Made by a program: the position numbers and the translations under genes. This document shows, piece by piece, positions 45,211-59,100 of a stretch of DNA of 64,000 nucleotides; the first letter of the stretch is position 1, and every line of letters begins with the position of its first letter. Source of the DNA: Trema orientale. Lineage: Eukaryota > Streptophyta > Magnoliopsida > Rosales > Cannabaceae. The notes under the pieces are model-generated. The model saw nothing but the letters and a program-made list of their open reading frames with translations, was not told where the DNA came from and made no database searches. Location: assembly GCA_002914845.1 (NCBI GenBank), contig JXTC01000007.1, positions 1,068,882 to 1,132,881 on the forward strand, in the 5' to 3' direction.

Positions 45211-46956
45211 ACTCTGTCGGCTGAGCTCCACCCACCGTTTTTTTTCTGTGCATTTAATTTTGAGTAATATTTATGGTATTTCGTGTAATTTACTAGCCAA
45301 AAAAAAAAAGAAAAATTGTACGTGTAACGTGTGTGACTTTGGGGAAAGTCTTCCACTCCCGTGACGCCACGTGGATATTGCCTTTTTCTCTTTTTTTTTT
45401 CCTTTCTTCGGAGTATCTTGTTTTTGTATATCACTATATTGGAGCCCAAATTGGTATAGCAAAACCCAAAAATGGGTCAATTCCCATTTTCTTTGTAACA
45501 TAAATCAAGTTTTGCAATCTCTTCTATAATGGGTTTACACTATGATAAATGAGTAACGCTACACAATTTTACAAATTATATACCAAAAAAAAAAAATGAA
45601 GAAACTTAAATAACTGGTATAGTATCATTAAAATTATAAATTTAGAATAAAATGTCATTATATTTAGTACAAATAACCAAATAGATTACAAAGACACCTA
45701 CTATGATACAAAAGAAGTGGGAACTACTTCCATAATTACAAAAGATGAGCAATCAAATAACATTTTTGGCATATATTTTTGGGTCTTTGGGTGGTTGTAC
45801 TTGTACTAACTGAGCTGTAAGCCGGTACATATAGACAAATTAGACACCTTATACTTATAGTTGCAGTTTTGTTGGTGTACGCGCCGAAACTACTTTGTAA
45901 CTCTCTCCCTCTTTTTCATATGGGATTTCTGTATCTCCACCAAAAATATATGTAAAAAAAATGGTGCAATATAATGGCTTTGCCTACCTCCAACATCACC
46001 ATCGTCAAGTCTAGGAGACCCAAAATAAGCTTTTTATATCTACCCAAAAGAGGATAATCTTGTTAAAAATAAAAAGTAAAAATGGAATTAAAAAAAAAAA
46101 GAAAAAGGTTTCTTTCTTGCTATTTGTTTGACTTGAATGAGACAGTCCTATTCATATAAGGACTTTTCTGCCATATACGTGTACCCTCCTTATGACTCAT
46201 TTTTCAAAAGCTCCTTTCACACACACAGTTTGGATATGGTGACTAAACTCATTCCACAATCGAAGTCCGGGACAATATTGTGTAAAATTTACGAATTCTA
46301 GAAATTTTGGAATGTGGGTTTCAATTTTTTTTTTAAATGGTTGGTAAGCAAGGTTGACCTCCACCTGCCGTGTGACGACTTCTCTTTAAAGTTAATACCG
46401 TAAGACTGGCTTTTGCTTCTCAACTGTAGCTTTGAAGTCTTTCTTTGGGCAATGGCTTATATGGGTTTCTCTCATAATTCCTCATTTCTCGGACTCTGTC
46501 AAGTTTAGGAGCCTAAGTTTTTGTGACCAAACAAGATCATCAAAGGTATTTTTTTTTTTTTTTTTGCAATTACCATTTTCAGAATTTTCTTATGTTTCTT
46601 AAAATATTGCAATTTTTTGTCTTTAGAGGAATTGAATATGGATTTGGATTTTGTTTGGTTGTTTAAGTTATTATTATTCCAAACTGGTAAGAAGTTGGGT
46701 GGTTTATGGAAATGGGTATGAGAAGAAAGGTATACAGTAAGAATTTAAGAACCCTTTGTATTTTTTTTCTCTCCATTTCTCTATTTTTTGGCTATAGTAA
46801 TATAAAGTTTTAGAATTGGTTTCTGGGTTTGAGAGATAGGGGTGTTGGTTTTGAACTTATGTTGCTAAATTGAAAGGTCAATGATTTTTGGGACACCCTT
46901 TTTGTTCTCAATCTGCCGTGAGGATTAGAGTGGTATATACTTCTGTTTGTAGAGCT
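45211..46956. other. Divergent promoter region between translin and the kinase gene
   Basis: Translin is transcribed leftwards and the kinase rightwards from this about 1.7 kb interval. The last 400 bases probably hold a leader intron of the kinase gene: a donor after CATCAAAG near 46545 and an acceptor TTTGTAG just before AGCTATGAAG. Otherwise it is AT-rich with poly-A and poly-T tracts, with no further gene seen. Confidence 0.5.
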
Positions 46957-49336
46957 ATGAAGTGCTTCCCATTCTCAGTTGGGGAGAAGAAAGAAGAACC
47001 CAAGAGCACAAAGTCGATTTCGGGTCTGTCCACCAATTCAACATTCACTGATGGCGAAATGAAGAGATCTGGGTCTGAATTAAACTCCCAAAATGTCTCT
47101 GATGCCAGCACTGCATCCTCAAGACGACAGTCGTTTCCTAGCTTCTCTCAAAGGCCTAGCAATCTCAGGGTATTCACGGTTCCGGAGCTGAAGTCTGCCA
47201 CGAAGAATTTCAGCCGCTCTGTCATGGTTGGAGAGGGTGGCTTTGGATGTGTCTACAAGGGGTTGATCAAGAGCACAGAAGATCCATCCCAAAAACTTGA
47301 AGTTGCTGTGAAGCAACTCAGCAAAAGAGGATTGCAGGTAGACTTTCTATAACTGTAAACATAACTTAAAAGGAGGTAAATTGTCATTGTGAAGAGAACT
47401 TAGCTAAGTAAACTGACATTAATATCATTGCTTTAAGTAGCTGAGATGATAGGTGAAAAGCCGATATGTGGGAGTGAATTTTGTATATTACTTCATTCTG
47501 TGATAATAGCATATTGGGTATTTTTCTTTCAATCTTTAGTGATTTCTGAATCAGTATAGGCTCATTGATAGATCCCTGGCTTAAATTGTGGAATAAGATA
47601 CTAATTCCTTGTTTACAGAGATTAGAACTTTTCATCAATTGTGTTGTTTGTAAAGTTAAGGATTCGGTTTTTCTATGCCAGGGGCACAAGGAATGGGTGA
47701 CAGAAGTGAATGTCCTTGGGGTAGTGGAGCATCCAAATCTTGTCAAATTAGTTGGCTACTGTGCTGAGGACGATGAAAGAGGAATCCAACGCCTTCTGAT
47801 ATATGAATTCTTGCCTAATGGAAGCGTGGAAGCACACTTATCCACTCGTGCGGAAACACCTCTTCCATGGGCCATGAGACTGAGAATTGCTCAGGATGCT
47901 GCTCGTGGCTTGGCACATCTGCATGAAGAGATGGATTTTCAGGTAATTCTTGTTTCCATTCCAGTACCTTGTTAAGTTCATTTCTTATAAGTTTGTCTCT
48001 AAGAGGAAGAAAAAAGAAAGAAAATTGTAAGTTTGAATCTGATTCACTAAAAGTATTTGTTGGATTGTTGTTCCTCGAAACACTGACAAAAGTGATAATA
48101 CATCCTTACAGATCATCTTCCGGGATTTCAAATCTTCAAATATCCTTCTCGACGAGCAATGGAATGCAAAGCTGTCAGACTTTGGAATGGCTAGGCTAGG
48201 GCCAGCTGAAGGGTTGACTCACGTCTCAACTGCGGTATGCTTTTACCTAATGCTAATAACTTCGTATCAATGCACCCTTTTTTTTTTTTTTTCGGGTAAT
48301 AATCATATCAATGCTGATGTAGTGTAGATATTATACTCTATGAGTTATTGCCTACCTTAAGCATGCATGTGTCTGACAAAGGGAACATGGAACTGAGACC
48401 AACATGCCAAAACTTGATGGCAAGCTAGTTGGGTCATACATCAGTCATGTAACGTTCATACATCAGTCTTTGTACATTTTGTACATCAGGATTATTTGAA
48501 GCTTTGTTTTTCAATCATTATATAGCTTGCATATTATTGTTGCATTCTACTGATATATTCTGTACTTGGTTGCTATGCTTAACAAAATTATCTGGGGTAC
48601 GTTTTTGGGAGGTCAAAACTTTAAACTTTGTAAATTTGATGAAAGTAGTGCTTGCTCCTTCAAGTAACGTGAGAAGCTGAACTAGTATCTTTCTTATGAC
48701 TGCTGCTTTCATCCTGTCCGAACACCAAAGTTTTACAACTTTAGGCCATAGTAAAAAAGAGCAAAATTAGCACTTGATATTTTCATTACAACTTATATGT
48801 ACATTACTGATATTCATCAGGTTGTTGGAACCATGGGATATGCTGCACCCGAGTATATCCAAACTGGACGTCTCACATACAAGAGTGATGTATGGAGCTA
48901 TGGTGTCTTTCTGTACGAACTCATCACAGGTAGGCGGCCTATTGATCGAAACCGCCCAAAGGGTGAGCAGAAGCTCTTGGAATGGGTAAAGCCTCACCTA
49001 TCAGACATGAAAAGGTTCCGTCTCATAATAGACCCAAGGCTTGAAGGGAAATACTCCCTCAAGGCAGTACAAAAGCTTGCAATGATAGCCAACCGATGCT
49101 TGGTCAGACTGCCAAAGAACCGGCCCAAGATGAGTGATGTGTTGGAGATGGTTAATAAACTAATTGATCCATCATCAGGGACAGGGAGTCCCCAGCTTCC
49201 CTTGAAGAATCTTGCATCACTGGAAACTTCTGATGACGGTGAAGCGAAGAACAAAAGAAGAATTTTGGATACAAAGACTGGAGAAAATGGCTGGTTTTTT
49301 CGTATGTGGAGACCGAAGCTTTTGAGGACATGTTGA
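46957..49336 (+). CDS. Receptor-like cytoplasmic kinase, class VII (PCRK1/PCRK2-like)
   Basis: Four coding exons (46957-47337, 47682-47942, 48112-48234 and 48821-49336) encode 426 aa. The start MKCFPFS is followed by a Ser/Thr-rich region with [17 protein letters not shown], then a complete kinase domain: P-loop GEGGFG (92-97), VAVK with Lys119, catalytic loop FRDFKSSN (Asp219), DFG (237-239) and [10 protein letters not shown]. An aromatic residue before RDFK and the SELNSQN region are typical of RLCK-VII kinases close to Arabidopsis PCRK1/PCRK2, which act downstream of pattern-recognition receptors. Those kinases signal at the plasma membrane. No Gly2 myristoylation site is present, so attachment may rely on Cys3. 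All key catalytic residues are intact, so it should be active. A leader intron is likely. Confidence 0.95.
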
Positions 49337-49974
49337 CTGTATCAGCTTAAGCAAACTTGGCCTTGTAGGCTTGTCGTGTTGAGAAATGGATTGCGATTAG
49401 GCATAAACAAGGTATGATAACTCTGCCTGTATATTCCGAGAGAAAATTTTCTGTAAAGCTAGAAGAACTTTCTTTCGCTAATTTGCAATTCTTAGGCTAG
49501 ATAGGGGTTGGAGCTGGTTCTTTTTGGTACTTGATAAACTTATACTATATGTGACACTGAGATTTTAATACCAAGTCTATGTAAATTGCCTCATATTCTG
49601 GGAGTCTTTCAGATTTATGCTTTTGTTAATGTCCAAATATATAGCGGCCAAGTTGCCATTAGAGTTTACGTTTGAGATTAGGAGTACAACTTTTCTGTAT
49701 GGATGCGATTTTCTTTAATGATCAAAGTTGGGAAAGGGTTTGTTAACATACACTAATTCAGGGTTTTGAGCAGATATATTTGCCCTTTTAGCATAAGTTA
49801 CTCAAAATCAATGTTTTCTTTCTTCAGATAAGATTAACATAATCCATGAAACACTGCCATTTTGTATTTATGTAACTACACAAAAAAAGACGATGTGAGC
49901 TTTTCAAGATACTAGATGAACTTCACGATCCATAGTGACAGAGAGAATCTCATTTGTTGTTTAGTCTTCGTAAA
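49337..49974. other. Kinase 3' flank
   Basis: The first about 300 bases are probably the 3' UTR of the kinase gene. No other gene or repeat is recognised before the AACGACA field. Confidence 0.5.
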
Positions 49975-50975
49975 TCTTCTGTCAATGCCACGTCGATTGA
50001 GAAGTCCCGGCTGACAAAATGTAGACAACATATTGGAAAACGACAATATTTTTTGAAAACGGCAGACAATACTGAACACGCGTTAAGGTCTAAATCTGAT
50101 ATCACATGTCTTCAAGTTTGTCGGTTATACCCTCCTGTACAGAAACCTCTCAGAGGCGACAGGTTATTTAATAAACGACACTATTTGAGAAAACGACAAT
50201 ATATTCAGAAACGACATTAATTTTGAGACCATAAATTCTCATATATACGACAGATTCTTTTTTTTTTTTTTTTTTTGAGAAACATGCGACAGTAATTTTA
50301 AAAGACAATAACTTTACTAATGTCAATATCGTGAGAAAGGATAATGCTTCCATAGTCGACACATTTGTATAAGATGTGACATCGTATTTGCAAACGACAA
50401 TAATTTAATCACATCACTATGAAAAACACAAGATACCCAAGAGGCAAAACTAAAAGGACAAAGAACACTAAGAACGTGCACATCATGATCAATGAGACAA
50501 ACTCACCTGAACGAAAAGTTTTCTTTTGATACGACACATATTAAACGTCATTTGAGTCGTTGTCCACAAAACGACTGTATCCTGAGGAACGCAACATCTG
50601 TTTCAAAGGACGTTACTGTGAACATCATGAACAAGAACTTTCAGAAAAGTCATGATGTCAAAAACCGCACGTTATATGAAAGCGACAACAATGGTAAAAA
50701 CGACAATAAAATGACACAAATTCTGAAAACGACAAAATTTAACAAACGGAAACATCTCTTACAAATTACGGTGGCAGAAAAAAAAAATTACGATAAGGAA
50801 TACTAAAATATTAAAAACGACAAACATATTGGAAAAGGAAATTTTTCTTTATTAAAATATAATTAGGGGAGAACCTTCCACATTGGGAACAAACGGGAAT
50901 CGTGAAATGTATTTTGCGATTTTTTTTTTTTCAATTTTTTTTATGCAGTCAAAACGACAATACTTCAAAGAATAT
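49975..50975 (+). repeat. Degenerate AACGACAATA repeat field
   Basis: About 1 kb is sprinkled with AACGACAATA-like motifs at irregular spacing, nearly all on the plus strand: GAAAACGACAATATATTC, CAAACGACAATAATTT, AAAAACGACAATAAAATG, GAAAACGACAAAATTT, CAAAACGACAATACTTC and others. Isolated copies recur at 52557-52590. Open frames here (49954-50220 and 50492-50806) owe their length to the absence of stop codons in the repeat and are not genes. The pattern resembles subterminal repeats of large plant DNA transposons, but I could not find termini. Confidence 0.7.
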
Positions 50976-51670
50976 TAACGGAATAAATATTAAAGAAGCG
51001 AAAACAGATCTTGCACATATATAAAGCACATTATTAATTGTTTCTCTTCGTAAGAAAGCTTTTGTACCAATAAATAAACAAAATAAAAAATATCTTAATG
51101 TTGTTTGCAATTTTTTTTTTTTGGAAAGGAACTGATTGCAATTTTTGTTTTTTGGGATTGAACTGCAATTCTTTTTAAATGTCCTAAATTAGAATATTAT
51201 CTCTCATTGAATATCCTAAAATGCAATAAAAAAAAAAAGCTTTTCAAAAAGAATAAAACTAAAATGCAATAAAAAAACAATCAACACAAGTGAAAATAAA
51301 AAAAAAAGGGAACGCGTATTGCTAAGATCATCCTCTTTTTTCTTTTTCTTTCCAAAACTAAGAAACATAATTTTGTAACTTTTATACATCAAGAAAAAAA
51401 AAATCTTCAATGTCCGAATTTATGCAAAACAATAGTATTTAACCATAAAATTAAAAGTAAATTAAATTAAACTAACAATCGATGATTAAAACAAAAGAAG
51501 ACATGCTATGACCAAGTTCTAGTCAGTATTTTCGTGGTGGATTCACATTTGGACCTCTCTTATTTATTCACAAATCACAATCAATTAGTAATGTAATTAA
51601 ATTCAGTTTGTGTCTTTGTGATATAAAACAAAAGACTTTGCTTGTTCAAAGGTATAAGCATATACACACA
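50976..51670. other. AT-rich spacer
   Basis: No gene or recognised element. Poly-A and poly-T tracts are frequent near 51110-51400. Confidence 0.45.
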
Positions 51671-52403
51671 CTAGTCGTTATACCGCGCTTTGCGCGAGTT
51701 GTATTAATATTGCATACATTAAGCCTAATGTATAGTTAAGTTTAATATATTTCAATATTAAAAAATATATTTATCTCTATATTTATTTTGATGAGACGAA
51801 TGTAGCACAACTATTTGTTCGATGAATTAAATTTATTATAAGCTATCATTAATATTAAATTAAATACAATATTATATAATACATGTATATATTACAACCA
51901 ATCATAGCAAAGAAAAATAATGATAGGACCAATCATATCATGAAAAAATTAGGATTTTTCTAAAAATTTTAAAAATAGAATAATGATCAAAGATATAGTT
52001 AGGTTCAATGTATTTATTTTGATGAGACGAATATAATACAACTTTTTGACGTTCGATGAACTAAATTTAATATAAGTAATCATTAATATTAAATTAAATA
52101 TAATATTTTATAAAACATTAAATTATATTTTTATCTCTCTTTATATTTATTTTGATTAGACGAATGTAGCACAATCATTTGTTCGATTCGATGAACTAAA
52201 TTTATTATAAGATATCATTAATATTAAATTAAATACAATATTATATAATACATGTATATATTACAACCAATCATAACAAAGAAAAATAATGATAGGACCA
52301 ATCATATCATGAAAAAATTAGGATTTTTCTAAAAATTTTAAAATAAAATGGTGATCAAAGAAGCTATTAGAGTTTTGAGTTTCAGGCTTAATATATATAT
52401 AGA
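51671..52403 (-). mobile_element. Non-autonomous Helitron
   Basis: Read on the minus strand, the 3' end has a short hairpin (CGCGC-AAA-GCGCG, at 51684-51696) followed about nine bases later by CTAG and then a T, the signature of a Helitron 3' terminus at an A/T target. The 5' end would be A followed by TCTATATATATATTAAGCC at 52403, a typical TC start. The total is about 733 bp with no coding capacity. The 5' boundary is uncertain by one or more units because it merges with a GATA microsatellite. The interior consists largely of about three tandem copies of one AT-rich unit. Confidence 0.75.
51778..52360 (+). repeat. Three tandem copies inside the Helitron
   Basis: Copies near 51778-51995, 52010-52110 (short) and 52140-52360 share TTTATTTTGATGAGACGAAT, TATCATTAATATTAAATTAA and, in the first and third, GATAGGACCAATCATATCAT. 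Tandem internal repeats of this kind are common in non-autonomous Helitrons. Confidence 0.85.
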
Positions 52404-52454
52404 TAGATAGATAGATATATAGATAGATAGATATAGATAGATAGATAGATAGAT
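52392..52454 (+). repeat. TA/GATA microsatellite at the Helitron 5' edge
   Basis: A TA run is followed by about a dozen GATA units with a few interruptions. Helitrons frequently capture or abut such repeats at the terminus. Confidence 0.85.
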
Positions 52455-54060
52455 TTGGCTCACTCACAATCACATATATATACAAGATCAAACTACGTTC
52501 ACCAGTGCCTAACCCTGAAATCATGACATTTTAAACTATAGAAGCCACATATTCGTAAAACGACATATGCATTTAATGTTTTAAACGACAATAAATTTGT
52601 GGCAGTTGTTTTCAGAAGCCGTGTTATAGAAGGTTTGAGCAAAACCTTTCCAAAAGGTCAAGAAAAGTATAATATAAATGCTTTTCAAGTCCTAGTTAAT
52701 GTAAGTATATGTTGTGTCAATCGCCATTTATTTTGCACTACAAAACACTAGGAAGTTAATAACTAAGAAAAAGAAGAGATATAAACTAAGAAGGGTTTCT
52801 AGCTTACAAGAAAGGCTTGCCAAAAAGTTAAAAAGGGATTTACAAGAAAAAGAGAATTGCCGCCTAAACACGTGTAGAAAAATACTTTTGAGCTAATTAA
52901 GGAAGCTAGATTTGAGTCAACAAATGGGGATAAAGCAAGAATGTCAAGGCAACCCATGTTATTGGCTTGACTTCATTGCCCATTTCACAAGGAATCCCGG
53001 AACCCCATCAGCTTTATGGCTAATAAGTTAATAGAGTTTATGAGTAACTTAGACAAAGTTTAACAACATAGCTTTAGGAATATTAATCATCAAATTCTAT
53101 TAGAAAAAGGAGAGATAACTATGATGTCTCCCACTAATCATACATTTTATGTCACACAAGAATGTTAATTTACTTAATTTAATTTTATTATTAGTCTGCT
53201 ATGCGAGTCTAGATCATGATTTAATTCAATGAATTTTGTGTGTATTATATTAGGTCCAAATATACACAAGTCATACGAAGAAGGTATATGGTCATATAGA
53301 TGTAAACACGACTATTTCATCTCCAATACAGATATTAATTGTCAATGCTATATTTCGTGCAAAGATTAATAAAATGCTAATTCGACACCAAAAATAACTT
53401 TGCATTTGAGAAAATTTTTTGTGCTATGTGCCAAATAATTGGATTAGCATAATAACAATAGCTACAAAGTAAACACTCTACATGATGCCGCATACAGGCA
53501 ATAGACATGAGCCACTATATCAATGCTTAAAACGCGATTAGTATGAGGATTATCTGGCTTTTCACTTCCCCAAGAAGGCTTATTTTCAGGGGGTGGACCA
53601 ATTGATGAATGTTGTTTGACTAATATAGTGGAAGGTTATTTTTTATCAGTTTAAAAAAAGTTAATAATCAATTTCTTTCGTTGAGAATTTTATAATTTAG
53701 GTGTGCCCTTATTCAAATGTTACGTATTTTTGTGAAAGTTGTAACTTGCAAAAAAACAATATTAAAATTGTATTGTTATAAAACTTGCAACATGATTCAT
53801 GTAACTAACAAGTTTTTTGTCCTCAATCGATCTCTCCCACTTCTGTGCATGTACACTTTTTATTTTTTATTTTTTTGCATTTTTCATATATAATAAATCT
53901 CACAATTGGAATATCAATCTATATGTGCATTACACGTAAATTCCATATCAATGGAATGTATGATATTAAGTAACAAACCAATTACAAAATAGATAAGTAA
54001 TTAATCATTTATACAGATTAGATTGGTATATATAATATATACATTATACGCTTTCTCCAA

Positions 54061-54122
<62 letters not shown>

Positions 54123-56163
54123 TATACGCCCATCACGCATGACCCATGTGTGACTTTTTTAGTTGTTAATTGAATCTTAAGCATTCTAACAATAACAAGA
54201 AAAAAACACTATGAATGAAAAGTCTAAAAAGCAGCCAATTTGTACCAAAACTTCCAATCACAGCCGTCCAATTTCAACTTGTTCTAATCCAATGAAACAG
54301 CAACCGTCAGATCTGATCACCACAACTCCGAGACTTAAATACGAGATAGCGATGTATGACCTTGATTTAAACCAAAATTTTCAGAAATTTCGAACCCAAA
54401 AAAAAAATCAATAAATTAGTGCTTAAATCACCGCCACCTTAGGACAATCCAAACCATCCATTGCATCCATACACAGAGCCCTCTCCTAAAAACTTGTTCG
54501 ATCTTTATTGTGGCAACTGTATATAAGGTGTACTGAAAGTGCGCCTCTTCCCATTTTCGGCTTCTTTTTTTTTTCAATACTTCATCGTCATCCACTGCAT
54601 TTTTTTGGATGACTGTATCTATATATACACATAAATAAGTACATCTATATGTATAGAAATATACTGTGCTTTGTGGTTTGTGATTATCTATTTCACCAAA
54701 AAAAGCTTTCAACCAAAGCTTGAGAGCCTTTTTTTGGAATGTACTGACTTTGAGTCTGGGACTCTCTCATCCGATTGGGTGAGTTGATAATCTTATACTT
54801 TTTACTTTTCTGATTGGTATTTTGTTGAATTATTGTACTGGGTAATGAGAATTTTGTTGAATTATTTGTTACTTTTGTTGGGTTATTCTTATTTTTTATT
54901 TTTTTGTCTTACTTATCAAGTTCTATTAATAAGGAGTTTTCATGCTATAGATTGGCTTTTCATGTTTGATTAGGTGCCATTTATTGTTTGCAAAATTGGG
55001 TTTTTTCTATATTGGTGTTGTTCAGCTTTGAGGTTGAGATACAGAGTGAGTATTTGCAAGTATTCATAATCAATTTAATATCATAAAGAGTGAATTTTTC
55101 TATTAAATTCTGCGCTTTTTTTTTTTTTTTTGGGTGGTAAGTAAGTAGCATCTCCTTGAATTGGAATTTAATTGTGTTTTCTTTAAATATAGATAAGGAG
55201 AACATAAAAATGTATAAAATGAGAACATAAAATTTCAAGTTGAAGGAGGGTCTCATGTAGCAGGGCCAAGTTTATTAAGCGCAGTTTAATTTTGAAGTTA
55301 GGACACCCTTTTATTATTGTTTGATGTATATTGAACTGTATTTTGTTATATTCTTTGACACCTTTGAATCAGATATCTATGTTTGTTTATCTTAGAAAAG
55401 TCTCTTAATGATTGTGATTTCTTTATTTTTCTTAAGTCTCTTAATATTGATGGTAATCGATGTCTAAAATTTATTCAATTTGTTCAACGGATTTTGCTCA
55501 TGAGTTGAGTATTCTTTATTTCTCTGTCTTGGACAATTTTTAGTAGGAAAATTTATTATTTTTTGACAATCCTTGATTAGACTGGCACTCCGAATGTATG
55601 AGCAAGAAATGTTACTTTAATTGCTTGTCTGGTCAAGCTTCCCCAGCTTTGATCAGTTATAGTAGACCAGTATTTATCTGTGTTTTATATAATTTTTTTT
55701 GAATTATTTTTTTTTTCATGGGCTAAAGCACTTGTTGACCGCAGCAAATTTCTAATATACGTGAAAAACATGTTATTTAGTTCAACTACAAAAGTTCTGG
55801 AACTCAACAAATCTCTAAATTGAATTTAATAGGAACCGTTTACTTTAACATGCATGCTTCAAAATTATATTTGTTTCTTATTAAATTCAGCCAAATTGCT
55901 GGTAAAAAGTCTTCTTGTATTTCTTACCACTCGTCTTTATGTCAAACTGCTTATTATAATATTTTAGCGCCATTTTTAACTTAAATTTTGTTTGGTAAGT
56001 TCTTAGCTCAGTAACAAACATTTATATGCTTGTCTTTTAGTTAGCTGGAATTGTGAATGCTAATTTTGGCATAAGCCGTCAGAGTTTTTTTTTTAAAAAT
56101 ATATTAGCAATTGAGAACTTTTTTGGGCAGCTGGTTTTTGTTGCAAATAACATCGTACAAGGG
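52455..56163. other. Spacer and probable 5' leader of the OTU gene
   Basis: No supported gene between the Helitron and the OTU start codon. Stray AACGACA motifs lie at 52557-52590 and a long TA repeat at 54069-54119. The T-rich stretch from about 54500 probably includes the OTU promoter and leader: a possible donor (GATTG/GGTGAG) near 54777 and an acceptor (TCTTTTAG) at 56040 would remove a 1.26 kb leader intron. Confidence 0.45.
54069..54119 (+). repeat. TA microsatellite
   Basis: About 25 uninterrupted TA units; its length is likely polymorphic. Confidence 0.9.
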
Positions 56164-59100
56164 ATGGCTATTTATGAGGATTCGGATTTTATTCAGTCCT
56201 GTCTTCGGCTCTTTAATGTTGAAGATGATCCAGTTTTAAGTTATGGGTACTATGGTAATGGCATGTTACAAAATCATGCTGATGACATCTACCACAGACA
56301 GTCTTTAGGAGTTTATTATGATACAGAGTCTAACAATGTCGAGAATGACGAAATCATTGCACATACTCTTCAAGAAGAATTTTCACGGCTAGATATGGAA
56401 GAATCTTCCGTACACTCACATGCAGGAGAAGATCATTCACAAGCTCTCGTGCATGCTTGGCAAAGTCCACCTCGGAATTCTTCTCCAGGTATTAGAACAT
56501 TTGCAATGCATTCTTTTATACAATTTGTTGTAACTGGCTTATCTATGGCAGTAATCCTGATAATATTTCTTCCATTTTGCCAACTGTGATTGTGGCCAAG
56601 TAGAAGCTGACAGTATTGGGCCTTCTACATCCTCTAGCCCTATTGGTCAAGATGAGTATTTGCACTCTTTGGAGCTAGCTGATGGATATGCACATGTTGA
56701 TGAAGTCAACTGGTTGGATCAGATCCCTATTCCTGTGAGTTTACATCATGTAATGTTTTCTGCATTTTATAGGTCCTGGTCTGTATAGCCACTAAAAGTT
56801 ATATATACTAAGGTTCACTCATACCTTCTTCGATTTTTTCACCATTTTTGGAAGATTTAAATGATTTTTATATACTAAGGTTTACTCATATCTTTTGTTT
56901 GACGTTTTCACCATTCTTGGGAAGATTTAAATGATTTTATTGTGGTTGGATTTTGTAAGGTTTTTAGGAATTATTATTGTGGATCCTTCAGAAAAATTTT
57001 AATACATGTATATTATTTGATGACCTCCCATTTATTTATTTCCGAAAGGCAGAACTCATAACGACTGTTTGGGATGGGGCATGATCCTTCTGATCATTTT
57101 TTTGTTTTCTGGAGATGGATTGAACATTTTGTTTAGCATGATTTTGTGCTTCGAAAATTTTTTTTTGGTCCGGGCAACTGGAACCATGTTAGAGTGTTAC
57201 GGGTGATTCCTATGAAATTTTTGTCAATTCTGCAGTTTGAGATGTCTTGATTATGATTAGTGAAGATTTACTTGAATTGCGAATTTCATGATACTGTCAA
57301 CAACTTGTGTCATGTATGATGTTTCTATTATCTTGCTTCTGGGGATTATGCACGCATAGCATTTAAAGGTTAAATTTTGTTATTCTAGTTCGCGCAGCAT
57401 GTTCCTAGGATTAATGGGGAAATTCCATCGATTGATGAAGCAACTTCAGACCATCAAAGACTGCTGGACAGGTATTATCTATTTTGTCCTTTCCATTCTA
57501 AATCTAATATACAAAGAGACAAATGCATGGTGTTTTTTTTTTTCATTAGTGTCGAATAAGATTTTTGATTAGATGATCTCCTTAATATATATGTATGTAT
57601 ATCTATTTCCAGATCTAGTTTGCTTTGTAATTTGAGTTGTGAAATAATTTCTTCCCTTTAAATAGATTGCAGTTATACGGATTTATTGAGCACAAGGTTC
57701 AAGGAGATGGCAACTGTCAGGTTAGCTCTTTTAACCTTTGTCTTTTTCGTTTGTGAACTGATCTTTCAGACATAAATACCTTCTCTTTTGACATCTCTCA
57801 GTTTTAATTTTATCCATTTATGACTTTTTTTATTTTTATTTTTTTTTTGCTGGAATATCACTTTGGTGTTGACTGTGACATATTCCAATTCATAATACAA
57901 TTTACATCAACTTTGGCGTTGACTCTGACATTTTCCAATCCATAATACAATTTACGTCATTGTTTCTCTTTTCCTTCTAGTTTCGTGCGCTGTCGGATCA
58001 ATTGTATGACACACCTGAGAATCACAACAATGTGAGAAGTCAAGTTGTAAATCAGGTTTGAGTCCTGGAAATAAGCTGTTAATTTATTAACTTAATAGAT
58101 GCATCTCTTTATTTCCATGGGTCTCATCTACATTTTTTTTTTTTGTTTTATTTCGACCAGCTTATCACTCATCCAGAGATTTATGAGGGATGCGTTCCTA
58201 TGACATACGATGACTATTTGGAGAAGATGTCCAAGTATCGATTGACCTCTTTCATTTTTGTGTACTTTATGATTTTGATTCGTAGATGGTCATTTTAGTA
58301 CTTAATACCTATCAATGAATGAAACCAGGAGCGGTGAGTGGGGTGATCATGTCACGTTGCAGGCAGCTGCTGATGTGGTACAAAAGCTTTTTCCATAATA
58401 AATGGTTTTACCTTACTTAAAAGAGATTAATTTCTTCAATGACCAATACCTGTGAATTTATTATTGCAGTATGGTGTAAAAATTATTGTCATGACGTCTT
58501 TTGAAGATAATTATTGCATAGAGATTCTTCCTAAATTCCAGACCCCAAAACGAGGTAAGCAATTGGAGCTCTTAGTTTGTGTTGTGAGATTGAGCATAGA
58601 CATTTGTTTGGCTTCTTCTTCAAGTGGTGGGTGGTTCACTCAAATTTTTCTGGTGTTTTTGCTTGCTTGTAAGTTATTTAATTCTTTTATCATAGGTGAA
58701 CTCTTCAATTAACCAGGTCTTTCTACTTTGAATAACTTTCTATACATCTATTCAATGTTTGTCTCTGGGTGTAATCCTAATTATTGTCAAACTAATTCTT
58801 TTTTTTTTTTTTTTGTGGTCATAGTCTACGAAGTTCAAGAATTTTACCATCTTAATCCCTTGATATATATATTGATCTTCTTGGGTGTGACTTGGTTTTC
58901 CAGCTTTTTGAGATTAAAGCATGAATCATGATTGGCCATGTCTTTTATTTATTAGTCATTGTCCTTCAGTCATCTTTATTTGAAGCATGTATCTCTTGTG
59001 CAGTTATTTATTTGAGCTTTTGGGCTGAGGTGCATTACAACTCAATTTATCCTCAAGGAGGTAATTGATTTTTCCTTTCATGTCATGGTTTTTTCTTTTC

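Noticed and set aside
44855..45364. 169-codon plus-strand frame
   Set aside because: It is antisense to translin exon 1 and runs into simple sequence.
47384..47746. 120-codon minus-strand frame
   Set aside because: It covers intron 1 and the start of exon 2 of the kinase gene in antisense.
49954..50806. Two frames of 88 and 104 codons
   Set aside because: The AACGACAATA repeat lacks stop codons in these frames; composition is repetitive and no protein family is recognised.
56053..56163. N-terminal extension of the OTU protein
   Set aside because: It has no ATG, begins at a GTG after a likely leader acceptor, and has T-rich non-conserved composition.
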